Source: Caldithrix sp. (lineage in GTDB: Bacteria > Zhuqueibacterota > Zhuqueibacteria > Thermofontimicrobiales > Sulfurfontimicrobiaceae). Taken from it: a stretch of DNA of 64,000 nt. Below the pieces are notes generated by a model. It had not been told where the DNA came from. It searched no databases and saw only the letters and a program-made list of their open reading frames with translations. Position numbers and translations under genes: made by a program. The DNA lies in the NCBI GenBank assembly GCA_020722815.1, contig DYKB01000033.1, positions 1-64,000 on the forward strand. Direction: 5' to 3'. The stretch's first letter is position 1; every line of letters begins with the position of its first letter. Shown piece after piece: positions 8,323 through 16,990 of this stretch.

Positions 8323-10806
8323 TTATTTAATTAACAATACCTTATGATCAACCTGAAAATCCTTACCGACTAATCGAACAAAGTAAATTCCACTCGGCAC
8401 CGAATGACCCTGTTGATCCAGACCATTCCAGCTAATTTTATAGGTTCCCGCCAGTCGGAAATCATTTACGACCGTGCGAACCTTTTGACCGAGCATGTTG
8501 TAAATCGCCAATTCAACCACACCATCTTTTGGCAAGTAATATTCAACGGTTGTTTCTGGATTAAATGGATTTGGATAGTTTTTGATAACCGCATGAGATT
8601 CAGGCATGCGTGGTCCAAGAGATAGAATTTCACCTTCGACAGCCGTTACTTTTATTTCAAACGGATGTACCGCGAAATCATCATACCAGCAATAGCCCTG
8701 GGGGAAGGAATTAAATCGTGCGCGGACCGAAATCCCAGCCACTTCTTCAGCCGGTGCTTTCACCGCATAAATATATGGCGTCCAATCCGTGCTGGAATCA
8801 CGTTGATTAAAGTATCCAAACATATCACCCGGAGGCGTCAAATCCCAGCTATCCCTGAAACCTTTATGGAAGAAGAAACAAAGCCCCATCCGATCATTAT
8901 CGCGATCATAGGCAACATTACTTGGTAGAAATTTCGGATTGGCATTGGCGCTATCAGTTTTCGCCCACACACTAATCATATACCATTTGTTGGGTTCGGC
9001 CGGTGCTGGTTCAGAATAGAAAACCATTTCATCATCATTGGCATCTCGTTCGACCAGCAGGGCTGACCAATCGCCACTTTGGGCCACATCTTTAACGGTA
9101 TTCGCAAAACCGGCGCCCGGACCCGCTGCCCACATCATCCAGCCAACCGGCGTTTCAAAATCACCATTAAACGGCCACATGGACCAGGGATCGCTGCCGC
9201 AACCGACATCATCAAACCAGACAGTACCCGTCGCATCTTTCCCCATTGTCAGCACCATGAACATTTCATCCGGATCCGTTCCCGCTGGAATTAATAATCC
9301 ACTGGTATATTCCGTCCAGTCGGAAGATGCTTTGCGCTGATCTACTTCGATAAATTGTTCACCCAGAAGGGTTCCGCCGGCTTTGAAGACAAATAAAGCA
9401 CCGATTTTTGCATCATCTGTGGCGGGATTGGTATTAACATTTTCGGTTTTCGCCCAGAAGGAGAGATTATAAAGCCGATCAGCGGCGGCATTATTCCAAT
9501 ATAAATCAGCATTATTAACACTTTTCCAGCCAACCATATCGGAAGTTGCTGCCGGTTTCATAACTTTAACAGAACGCATACTGTTATGACCATTCTCCAT
9601 ATCCCACGAAGTCAATGAACCGCCCATATTGTCATTCACCGACCTCCAGAAATTCGGCACCACCTGTTCCAGATCACCATTGACCAGAACATTTTCACCC
9701 AACTCGACTTCTTCAACCGCAAAATCATCATACCAGCAATAGCCTTGTGGAAAAGAGGTGAATCGGGCCCGAACGGAAATACCTTCAACTTCTTCATCCG
9801 GTGCTTTTACCAGAACGGTGTATTCGGTCCAATCCTTTGTCGAATCACGCTGATCGAAATATAAATACATATCACCAGGCGGCGTCAGGTCCCAACTGGT
9901 TCGTAAACCCTTATGAAAGAAGAAGCAGAGACCAAGCCGATCATTATCACGCTCTGTGGTGGTATTGCTGGCCCAGAATGCGGGGTCAGTATTAACGCTG
10001 TCGGTTTTTGCCCAGACAGTCACTTTGTACCACTTACCCGGTTTTGCTGGTGCCGGTTCAGAATAGAATACCATTTCATCATCGGCGGCATCACGTTCCA
10101 TTAAAAGCGCCGACCATTCGCCGCTATGTGCTGGACCTTTTACCGTATTGGCAAAACCGGCACCGGGACCTGCAGCCCACATCATCCAGCCCACAGATGT
10201 TTCAAAATCGCCATTAAATGGCCACATCGACCAAGGATCGCTCCCACAGCCCACATCATCAAACCAGACCGTTCCGATTGCATCCTTCCCCATTTTCAAT
10301 ACCATATACATTTCATCGGGCGCGGGTCCCGCAGGAATCAGCAGTCCACCGGTATATTCTGTCCAATCCTTATCCGCAACGCTTTGATCAACTTCAACAA
10401 ACTGCTCACCAAGTAAATTACCAGCCGCTTTAAAAACAAATAGCACACCAATTTTGGCATCAGCAGCAGGATTTGTGTTAACTCCCTGAGTTTTTGCCCA
10501 GAAAGAGAGATTATAAAGCCGATCGGCTGCGGCATCATTCCAATATAAATCGGCATTATTGACACTCTTCCAGCCAACCATATCAGCCGTGGTGGCAGAT
10601 TTCATCACTTTTAGGGAACGCAAGCTATTATGACCATTTTCTAAATCCCATTGAGTTGAGGCGCCGCCCGGATTATCATTTACCGACATCCAGAAATTCG
10701 GGGCAACCTGTTCCAAATCGCCATTTACCAGAATATTCGTACCTGCCAAAGTTAAACTTGTTAATACAATTAAAATCAAACCGATTAGTAAAAAGCGTTT
10801 CATCAT
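8323..10806 (-). CDS. T9SS-sorted surface protein with duplicated carbohydrate-binding-like modules
   Basis: About 827 residues from the ATG at 10806, chosen because GGAGG stands six bases upstream and a signal peptide (RFLLIGLILIVLTSLTLAG) follows at once; the longer reading frame to 10890 lacks these. The mature protein is a direct duplication of about 350 residues. Each half opens with NxLVNGDLEQVxPNFW and contains a second module opening with PFNGDFE, giving four CBM4/9-like (galactose-binding-fold) jelly rolls that each end in a WFDD or WYDD motif. The C-terminus, NYPNPFNPETTVEYYLP ... YNMLGQKVR ... SGIYFVRL, is a clear T9SS type A sorting domain. No catalytic domain is visible, so it is probably a surface glycan-binding protein. 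It lies next to the LacI regulator gene. Confidence 0.87.
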   Translation of the reverse strand: MMKRFLLIGLILIVLTSLTLAGTNILVNGDLEQVAPNFWMSVNDNPGGASTQWDLENGHNSLRSLKVMKSATTADMVGWKSVNNADLYWNDAAADRLYNLSFWAKTQGVNTNPAADAKIGVLFVFKAAGNLLGEQFVEVDQSVADKDWTEYTGGLLIPAGPAPDEMYMVLKMGKDAIGTVWFDDVGCGSDPWSMWPFNGDFETSVGWMMWAAGPGAGFANTVKGPAHSGEWSALLMERDAADDEMVFYSEPAPAKPGKWYKVTVWAKTDSVNTDPAFWASNTTTERDNDRLGLCFFFHKGLRTSWDLTPPGDMYLYFDQRDSTKDWTEYTVLVKAPDEEVEGISVRARFTSFPQGYCWYDDFAVEEVELGENVLVNGDLEQVVPNFWRSVNDNMGGSLTSWDMENGHNSMRSVKVMKPAATSDMVGWKSVNNADLYWNNAAADRLYNLSFWAKTENVNTNPATDDAKIGALFVFKAGGTLLGEQFIEVDQRKASSDWTEYTSGLLIPAGTDPDEMFMVLTMGKDATGTVWFDDVGCGSDPWSMWPFNGDFETPVGWMMWAAGPGAGFANTVKDVAQSGDWSALLVERDANDDEMVFYSEPAPAEPNKWYMISVWAKTDSANANPKFLPSNVAYDRDNDRMGLCFFFHKGFRDSWDLTPPGDMFGYFNQRDSSTDWTPYIYAVKAPAEEVAGISVRARFNSFPQGYCWYDDFAVHPFEIKVTAVEGEILSLGPRMPESHAVIKNYPNPFNPETTVEYYLPKDGVVELAIYNMLGQKVRTVVNDFRLAGTYKISWNGLDQQGHSVPSGIYFVRLVGKDFQVDHKVLLIK

Positions 10807-10957
10807 TAAGTCCTCCAATAGAATGACCATTAAAATATTGTGAAAAAGTTCACAAAGTTTATTAATAATATTAAAAGCGATTTTAGCCATCCATAAACAT
10901 CCCTCCTTTCAAAATTGCTCAATTGAAAATAAACAAAATTTTAAAAAAGAAAATAAC

Positions 10958-11965
10958 TCATGTGCTTTTTCGAACAATCAGGGTTGTTGGAACCAATATT
11001 TTGGTATTACTTCTTTTGCCGGTTCGAATCATTTCGAGCAGCGTTTTACATGCAAGTATTCCCATTTCTTCTTTTTGAACCTGAATTGTTGTTAAAGGAG
11101 GATTGGCATTGGCAGCCGTGACAACATCATCAAAACCGACGATGGCAACCTGTTCCGGAATTTTTATCTGATTTTCAGCAAGCGACCGCATACAACCGAG
11201 CGCCAGCGCATCATTCGCCGTAAAAATGGCATCAAACTCCTCTTCCCGATTAATTAATTCCTGCATCGCTTCATAACCATACTGAAAAGTGGTATTCGGT
11301 TTATTATATATAACAATTTCGGGTCGAAGTGGAATTTGACTATCGGAAAGGGCTTTCAGGTAACCATCATAACGAGCTTTAATACTGGGATGCTCGATAT
11401 CACCAGCGATAAAAGCAATTTTCAGGCGACCCCGTTGGATGAGATGATTCACCGCTTGCCGGGCAGCTTCAAAATTATCAATTAGCACGGCCTGGGCAAT
11501 TCCTTCCTGTGGTAAAAAATCGACTAATACAAACGGAATTTTCAATTTTCGGATATAATCAATTAAATTATAAGGGACACGTCCGGCCAGGATGATCCCG
11601 TCGACATTCCGATCGAGGAGGAAACGCGGGACATCTTTCTTACCCTGAAAGCTATTTTGTACAGTGGTTAATAATATGTAAACATTGTGGTTACGGGCTT
11701 CAAATTCGGCGCCAAGGAAAATGTGAGTGTAGAATGGTTCCGAGCGGGTAAAGTGATCTTCAGTGATGATAAAACCAATATTGCCTTTTGATTTACCGGC
11801 TAATTGCCGTGCGGATAGATTGGGACGATAGTTTAAATCACGAATGGCAGCTTCCACCTTTTGACGTGTTTCCTCAGCCACTTTTGGGCTCTGGTTAATC
11901 ACCAGCGATACCGTACTAATCGCCACGCCAGCTTTTTGAGCAACATCTTTGATTGTTACTTTCAT
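10958..11965 (-). CDS. LacI-family transcriptional regulator
   Basis: 335 residues. The N-terminus VTIKDVAQKAGVAISTVSLVIN is the LacI helix-turn-helix, followed by the hinge helix (LNYRPNLSARQLAGKSKG). A periplasmic-binding-protein-like sensor fills the rest (FDAIFTANDALALGCMRSL, VAIVGFDDV). Members of this family bind CG-centred palindromes and release them on binding a sugar. A matching nested palindrome lies 116 bp upstream (12081-12094), so autoregulation is likely. The divergent gene at 12749 and the minus-strand uptake genes are candidate targets. The effector sugar cannot be told from sequence. Confidence 0.93.
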   Translation of the reverse strand: MKVTIKDVAQKAGVAISTVSLVINQSPKVAEETRQKVEAAIRDLNYRPNLSARQLAGKSKGNIGFIITEDHFTRSEPFYTHIFLGAEFEARNHNVYILLTTVQNSFQGKKDVPRFLLDRNVDGIILAGRVPYNLIDYIRKLKIPFVLVDFLPQEGIAQAVLIDNFEAARQAVNHLIQRGRLKIAFIAGDIEHPSIKARYDGYLKALSDSQIPLRPEIVIYNKPNTTFQYGYEAMQELINREEEFDAIFTANDALALGCMRSLAENQIKIPEQVAIVGFDDVVTAANANPPLTTIQVQKEEMGILACKTLLEMIRTGKRSNTKILVPTTLIVRKST

Positions 11966-12063
11966 CGCACCAGACTGTTTTTTAAATCAAATACTAAGTA
12001 CTTATATTTAAAAACGTTAAATATGAATTATCACATGAACTATTTGATTTTTAAGGGCGAAAA

Positions 12064-12119
12064 AAAATCGAAAAAATAAATCGAAACGCTTCGATAAGAT
12101 ATTAATATTTTTCGATTTT
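12064..12119. promoter_or_regulatory. LacI-type operator inside a larger palindrome
   Basis: The core TCGAAACGCTTCGA (12081-12094) is a CG-centred near-palindrome of the LacI-family type, with one imperfect pair next to the centre. It is flanked by perfect 12-bp inverted arms, AAAATCGAAAAA (12064-12075) and TTTTTCGATTTT (12108-12119). It lies between the divergent lacI-type gene and the glycoside-hydrolase-like gene. A LacI-family tetramer could bridge these repeats; that is inference. Confidence 0.7.
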
Positions 12120-12257
12120 GTCAAGGCTTTTTTTCTCAATTAACAAAAAAATTTCCTGAAAACCCCTCTAAAAACTTTCACGATATTGACATTCAGCTTA
12201 TTTTTATTAGATTTAGAGACAAATGTAACTATTCAAATTCAAGGTTCTATTGTGGCC

Positions 12258-12313
12258 GGTTCAGGATTAAGAACTATTTAAAAAATAGGATTTCTCACGG
12301 TGATCCCTGAACC
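12258..12313. repeat. Imperfect hairpin in the 11966-12748 gap
   Basis: GGTTCAGG (12258-12265) pairs with CCTGAACC (12306-12313), and an inner stem CTATTT/AAATAG lies within. There is no T tract. It is a possible cruciform or transcript-end structure in a 783-bp gap that holds no other gene; the rest of the gap is AT-rich. Confidence 0.5.
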
Positions 12314-12679
12314 AACCCGAGATTTTCCTGCTAAATTAAAAAAATTCAAGCTTCACAGTATAAATAGCCATTTTATTTTTAACCAAATATTAAATAAAGT
12401 GATGTAAGTCAAATTTAACCATGGGATTCAGATTATCTTAATCGTCTGGGGAAATCCGACCTTACGGAGGAAAAATTTTCATATCAAAACATCCTTTTTT
12501 CAATTCATAATGTAAATTTTACATATTTGTATTTGAATTTTGAATTTGAATGGCCCGACGATTTGGAAAGGAAGATAAATTTTACATTTTTGTAATATGG
12601 GTTAACCCATTTTTTTTCAAATAGTTAGACAAGCATTATCAACTTAACTCCAGTTTGACTTCCTGAATTATTTTTGATT

Positions 12680-12694
12680 TGGCATTCCCTTTGC
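12680..12694 (+). promoter_or_regulatory. Sigma-54-type promoter for the glycoside-hydrolase-like gene
   Basis: TGGCAT-TCCCT-TTGC has the -24 GG (12681-12682) and -12 GC (12693-12694) exactly 12 bp apart, as sigma-54 (RpoN) promoters require. Transcription would start near 12706, about 43 bp before the ATG at 12749. This excludes the more upstream in-frame start at 12674. The activating enhancer-binding protein is not in the window. Confidence 0.65.
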
Positions 12695-12748
12695 GAATAC
12701 ATGCCAGCAATTAATCAGTTATCGGGAATTTTGAATTGGAGAAAAAAA

Positions 12749-15151
12749 ATGGACAAAGACTTAAAAATGATAATAATCTTCTTCTTCTTACGTGTCTTTC
12801 TCCATCCGTGGGATCAGGTATTCAGCGATAGACCGCAGGATGAAGTTCCCGAATGGACACGGACGGCCAGATTGGTCGGCGTCAGTTATGATTATATTGA
12901 GGATGCAGAACCATTAATCGACTGGGCCGCCCAGTCCGGTGCATCCGTTCTTGATATTGATGTTGGCATTAATAACTACTATCATCGATTTTTGAATCCG
13001 GATGAAGGTATTAAGCTTTTGAAAGTTGGTTGTGATCTGGCTCATGAACGTGGATTGAAGGCGTTTACCTACCTATCCGGTTTTGAGATGATCACCAAAG
13101 GAGCAGCCCGATCCAATGGAACGCGTAAAAAGACCGTCGCGACCCCATTTACTGAACATCCGAATTGGCTCCAAATGGATCAAAATGGGGAACCGGCCGT
13201 CTTCCTTGGGTCACAGGCCTTCTGGCTGGAAGCCGAAGATGAAAGTGCCTGGGCCACGCCGCTCAATCCAGCGTGGCGAAAGCAATATATGCATATTGTG
13301 GAACGCGTGGTGCGGGAGACGGCTGTTGATGGCATCTTTATCGATGTATCGACTTTTATGACCCATTTCGATGGGTGGTCCGAACGTTGGCCCAGTTTTG
13401 ATCCCTATATGATTGCTGAGTTTAAAAAATACGGGGGCCAATGGCCATTTAATGTTGGTGATTTTACCGATAAAAATTTTCAGCACTGGTTACAATTTCG
13501 TTATCAGGTTATTCAAAAATTTTTAGATGAAGTCCGGCAGACCATCCGTAAAGTCCGCCGGGATGTTGTTTTAATTAATGAAAGCTATCCCGGTGGCTTA
13601 CCGGACGCCGTCACGCAGGGTGCGGATCCATATTATAATATCCAAAGTTGTGATCTGATAACTCATGAGTGGGAACCAGCCGACAAGGATGCATTGAACC
13701 GTAAGGAATATGGCTGGCTCTTTTATGCAGCCGGAATTGAACTTTTTCGCGAAATCGATAATAATCGCCCGCGCTGGATACTTTCGTATGTGAATACAGA
13801 GGCGGATTTATTGGACCAGAACGGCTCAAATGCCGCGAATGAAGCCCTTCTCAATCTGGCAGCGACAACGGTGTTCGGTGGTGCCAATTATTGGGAGTGT
13901 GGTTCGCAAAATATGATTAATACTTCCACGAATATTAATCAACGCAAGGATATTTTTAAATGGGTGCAGGAAAATCAAAAACATCTTTATGATTATACAG
14001 CCCGTCCGCTGGATGCAATTGGTATCTACTACTCCCCCACCACGCGTGATGTGGCCGATCAAAGCTGGTGGGGGATTCATCAATCCGCCTGTTATGGACT
14101 GGCGATGGGATTACTGGAAAATCACTATACCTATCAGTTTATAACACCGCGTTCCATCGCAAAAATGCTTCCCACGCAAGTTCCAGTGATTATTCTGGCA
14201 AATGTCGCCTACCTTTCCAATGACGAGCGGCAGGCGCTGGCAAACTACCTGAAAAATGGTGGCAAAATTCTGGTTTATGGCGAAAATAATGATGAATATC
14301 ATCTGGATGGCACACCCCGAACCGGTAATCCGCTCGCTGAATTAAAAAATGTACCCAAAGCATCACTTCTTATTAAGACAAAAAATCCAGGATACGACTA
14401 TTTTTATGGGACAATTCTTTCCCCATCGACTGAAGCTTACATTTATCCCAATTATCCCGTTACAAAAGCGACCAAAGCCAGCCAGGAATTAGCAAGTGAT
14501 TTAAAAGCGTTAAATTACCGGCCATATATTAATGTAGAAAGTCAGGATTTAATCAATTTCAGATTAGAGTCGAGTTATACTGAAGACAGAATTTTTATCA
14601 CCAATTTTACTGGCCTGTCGAAAAATAACGCACCATCCGCTACCCGTCCGATTAAGTTAACATATCCGACGAACTATTCGCGCTTTATTGATGCCACTTC
14701 TTTTATGGATAATTTGCTACAGGTAAGCCATGAATTTGACAATAATGCCAATACTGAGACGATTACCATAGAATCCACCAACTCCTGGCGGGGTGTAATC
14801 ATCCGACTTCGAAAAAACAATGAAGATCAGCCCAAACTAAACCAAATTCCACCGGACTCACCGCATCCAGTTAATTTTTTTAGTAATTATCCAAACCCGG
14901 TGCGAAATGAAAATGCAACAACACTGGTATTTCAATTTACCAATTTCAGTCCCTCGCGATTGGTAATTTATGATTTGCTGGGAAGAAAAATTAATGAACT
15001 GCCACTCCTCAGGCAGACATCTGGTGAACAAAATTCGGTGAAATGGGATTTGAAGGATGACCGGGGAATATTTGTTGCAAATGGTGTCTATTTTGCCTGT
15101 TTGCAAAATAGCAGTCGGAAAGAAATTCGACGATTGTTGGTCATGCGATAA
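12749..15151 (+). CDS. Secreted glycoside-hydrolase-like TIM-barrel protein with T9SS sorting domain
   Basis: About 800 residues. The start at 12749 is chosen because GGAGA stands at 12738-12742 and the sigma-54-type promoter ends at 12694. A short hydrophobic N-terminus (MIIIFFFLRVFL) could act as a signal. The first ~450 residues look like a (beta/alpha)8 hydrolase of the alpha-amylase/beta-galactosidase-like or hypothetical GH (GHL) type: DGIFIDVSTFM and VLINESYPGG are plausible strand-end acidic sites. A glutamine-amidotransferase-like/trimerisation-type domain may follow (VPVIILANVAYLSNDERQALANYL ... GKILVYGEN). The C-terminus, NYPNPVRN ... YDLLGRKINE ... ANGVYFACLQ, is a T9SS type A sorting domain. 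The substrate is unknown. It is divergent from the LacI gene and convergent, 5 bp apart, with the aldo/keto reductase. Confidence 0.75.
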   Translation: MDKDLKMIIIFFFLRVFLHPWDQVFSDRPQDEVPEWTRTARLVGVSYDYIEDAEPLIDWAAQSGASVLDIDVGINNYYHRFLNPDEGIKLLKVGCDLAHERGLKAFTYLSGFEMITKGAARSNGTRKKTVATPFTEHPNWLQMDQNGEPAVFLGSQAFWLEAEDESAWATPLNPAWRKQYMHIVERVVRETAVDGIFIDVSTFMTHFDGWSERWPSFDPYMIAEFKKYGGQWPFNVGDFTDKNFQHWLQFRYQVIQKFLDEVRQTIRKVRRDVVLINESYPGGLPDAVTQGADPYYNIQSCDLITHEWEPADKDALNRKEYGWLFYAAGIELFREIDNNRPRWILSYVNTEADLLDQNGSNAANEALLNLAATTVFGGANYWECGSQNMINTSTNINQRKDIFKWVQENQKHLYDYTARPLDAIGIYYSPTTRDVADQSWWGIHQSACYGLAMGLLENHYTYQFITPRSIAKMLPTQVPVIILANVAYLSNDERQALANYLKNGGKILVYGENNDEYHLDGTPRTGNPLAELKNVPKASLLIKTKNPGYDYFYGTILSPSTEAYIYPNYPVTKATKASQELASDLKALNYRPYINVESQDLINFRLESSYTEDRIFITNFTGLSKNNAPSATRPIKLTYPTNYSRFIDATSFMDNLLQVSHEFDNNANTETITIESTNSWRGVIIRLRKNNEDQPKLNQIPPDSPHPVNFFSNYPNPVRNENATTLVFQFTNFSPSRLVIYDLLGRKINELPLLRQTSGEQNSVKWDLKDDRGIFVANGVYFACLQNSSRKEIRRLLVMR

Positions 15152-15156
15152 TTATA

Positions 15157-16074
15157 TTAACCGCGTTCAGCCGTCAGGCTTTTAAGCGTTTTACGAACCC
15201 GTTCGGCATAGTCCATCACTTGCTCTGTTCTATCAAAGCCGACTAAAAGCATATCGACAGCGTTCAAGGCGAGCACAAAACGAAGCGTCTCATCAATTTT
15301 AGCCGGATCATTTCGATACTTCCCTTCCCCAATCAATTTCATGGCAATGACCGCTTTGCCAGCTTTATGGAGTTCTTTGACCATTTTAACCGTATGCGCC
15401 GGATTGTATGAATCCATTTTATCCCCATAAGCATTGAGGCGGACATGCACCGAATCCACCCAGGGACTATCAATACAGGTATATAAAGCCAATAACGAAT
15501 GCACCGAGACACCATGGGCGCGAATAATACCTTTCGCCTTTAAGTTTTCCAGAATATCCATCTGCCGCTTCTGCTCATCGGTCCAGTCCGGATCGACCAT
15601 TGCATGTAAACAAACCATATCGATATAGTCAGTATTAAGCTCTTTTCGGAACCGGTCGACCACAATATTCGCATCCGGGCGCTCAGGTTCCGGAATTCCC
15701 CCCGGATAACGCCAGATTTTCGTATTGATGACATATTTCTCGCGGGGAATTCCCTTCATGGCTTCGGCCACCAACTCATGAGAACCATAGGTATCCGCGC
15801 AGTCAAAGAATCGGACGCCACAGCTATAGGCATGCTGAATCAGCGCAACCGCTTTTTCTTTTCCCAAACGGGTCAGGTTGGATTGACGATTAATGGATTT
15901 TACGCCGGTTCCCATGGCAATACGCGATACTTTTATACCCGTTTTTCCCAAAGGAACCATGGCGAATGGATCTGTATCAATAGCGGGCGCAGATATCGAT
16001 TTTATATCCGAAAGTAAAACCGCACCAGCCCCGGCAATCGTGGTTTTTAAAAATTTACGGCGATTGAATTGCAT
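15157..16074 (-). CDS. Tat-exported aldo/keto reductase
   Basis: 305 residues. The N-terminus NRRKFLKTTIAGAGAVLL is a twin-arginine signal. The enzyme follows the AKR barrel (GKTGIKVSRIAMGTG). The catalytic tetrad is visible: Asp and Tyr in FFDCADTYGSHE, Lys in VINTKIW, and His in VCLHAM. The C-terminal NADPH-binding strand (LLVGFDRTEQV) is also present. These enzymes reduce aldehydes or ketones, often sugars, with NAD(P)H; Tat export of a folded, cofactor-loaded enzyme is consistent with the signal. Its 3' end meets the convergent glycoside-hydrolase-like gene with almost no gap. The substrate is unknown. Confidence 0.9.
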   Translation of the reverse strand: MQFNRRKFLKTTIAGAGAVLLSDIKSISAPAIDTDPFAMVPLGKTGIKVSRIAMGTGVKSINRQSNLTRLGKEKAVALIQHAYSCGVRFFDCADTYGSHELVAEAMKGIPREKYVINTKIWRYPGGIPEPERPDANIVVDRFRKELNTDYIDMVCLHAMVDPDWTDEQKRQMDILENLKAKGIIRAHGVSVHSLLALYTCIDSPWVDSVHVRLNAYGDKMDSYNPAHTVKMVKELHKAGKAVIAMKLIGEGKYRNDPAKIDETLRFVLALNAVDMLLVGFDRTEQVMDYAERVRKTLKSLTAERG

Positions 16075-16194
16075 GATATTTCTCTTCTATTTTCAGTTTT
16101 TTAGAATTCATTGATCATAAAATTGCGTTATTCTCTGTAATTCGTGAAGCGTGATGCGTCAGCGAAAAGGTTATATAATAGGAAAATTTTAAAT

Positions 16195-16845
16195 TTAAAA
16201 CTTTTTTCTTGAAAGTGCATCTATAACCAAATGCAAAAGCTCATCAGGTCGTTTGGTAATTCCAAATGCACCGGGTGGTAATCCCTTTTCAGGTTTATAA
16301 ACACCGATATAAAAAATGACAGGTGTTGTTGAATCCTTTTCACGAAACATGTTTAAAAATTGCACGCCGGCATCAGCAATATCTTTTTCACTCTCTCTCC
16401 TGGCCATGTCGGAAATAATGAGATCATATTTCTTTTCCGCAAGCTTTTTCAGTGCCTCATCAGTACTTTTCGCGATATCTATTTTCATTCGGAGTTGAAA
16501 AAACATTCGCCATTCATTCAGATTATTTTCGGGACAATCATCAATCCAGAATATTTGGGCATCCTTCATGATTTTAAGATGTTGTCTTGTACGATTCAGC
16601 ACATTTTCTTTCGCTTCGGGCGGTACATCGACGATCCATTTTTTATTCTTTTCTGCCAATTCCAGCGCATCATTAATTGATTTGGTAATAAAGGCGAGTT
16701 CTACCCCCATTGCTTTAAATCCACTTAAATTTGGAAGTAACTCATTTCGAATGGGTTTATAAAAGATGATGAGCGCGGTTAATGCCAGACTAAACCATAA
16801 TAATGTAGGTAGGAAACCGAAAATCAGTTCGATGATTTTATCCAT
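16195..16845 (-). CDS. Membrane-anchored receiver-domain protein without output domain
   Basis: 216 residues. Residues about 5-28 form one transmembrane helix (FGFLPTLLWFSLALTALIIFY). A linker to about 95 is followed by a response-regulator-like receiver. The acidic pair (FWIDD), the phospho-acceptor Asp (LIISDM) and the conserved Lys (ITKRP) are visible, while the usual Thr/Ser after strand 4 (PVIFYIG) is not. No DNA-binding or enzymatic output follows. It may be a membrane-tethered phosphate sink or a partner-binding receiver. No histidine kinase is nearby. The gene stands alone between the reductase and the membrane acyltransferase. Confidence 0.7.
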   Translation of the reverse strand: MDKIIELIFGFLPTLLWFSLALTALIIFYKPIRNELLPNLSGFKAMGVELAFITKSINDALELAEKNKKWIVDVPPEAKENVLNRTRQHLKIMKDAQIFWIDDCPENNLNEWRMFFQLRMKIDIAKSTDEALKKLAEKKYDLIISDMARRESEKDIADAGVQFLNMFREKDSTTPVIFYIGVYKPEKGLPPGAFGITKRPDELLHLVIDALSRKKF

Positions 16846-16990
16846 ATATTTTCTCCTAAAAAAGATTTTAAATTATCCGGAGTCTCTGGATCAGAATTCA
16901 TTGTTTATAATTTAAACTTACGAGCGGTAAAATGGAAAAAGCGAGCTACCGGCTTCACTAACTATTGATAAAAAGTAAAAGTAACAACTC

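Noticed and set aside
12674..12748. Upstream start for the glycoside-hydrolase-like gene
   Set aside because: The sigma-54-type promoter lies inside this stretch and the ribosome site precedes 12749.
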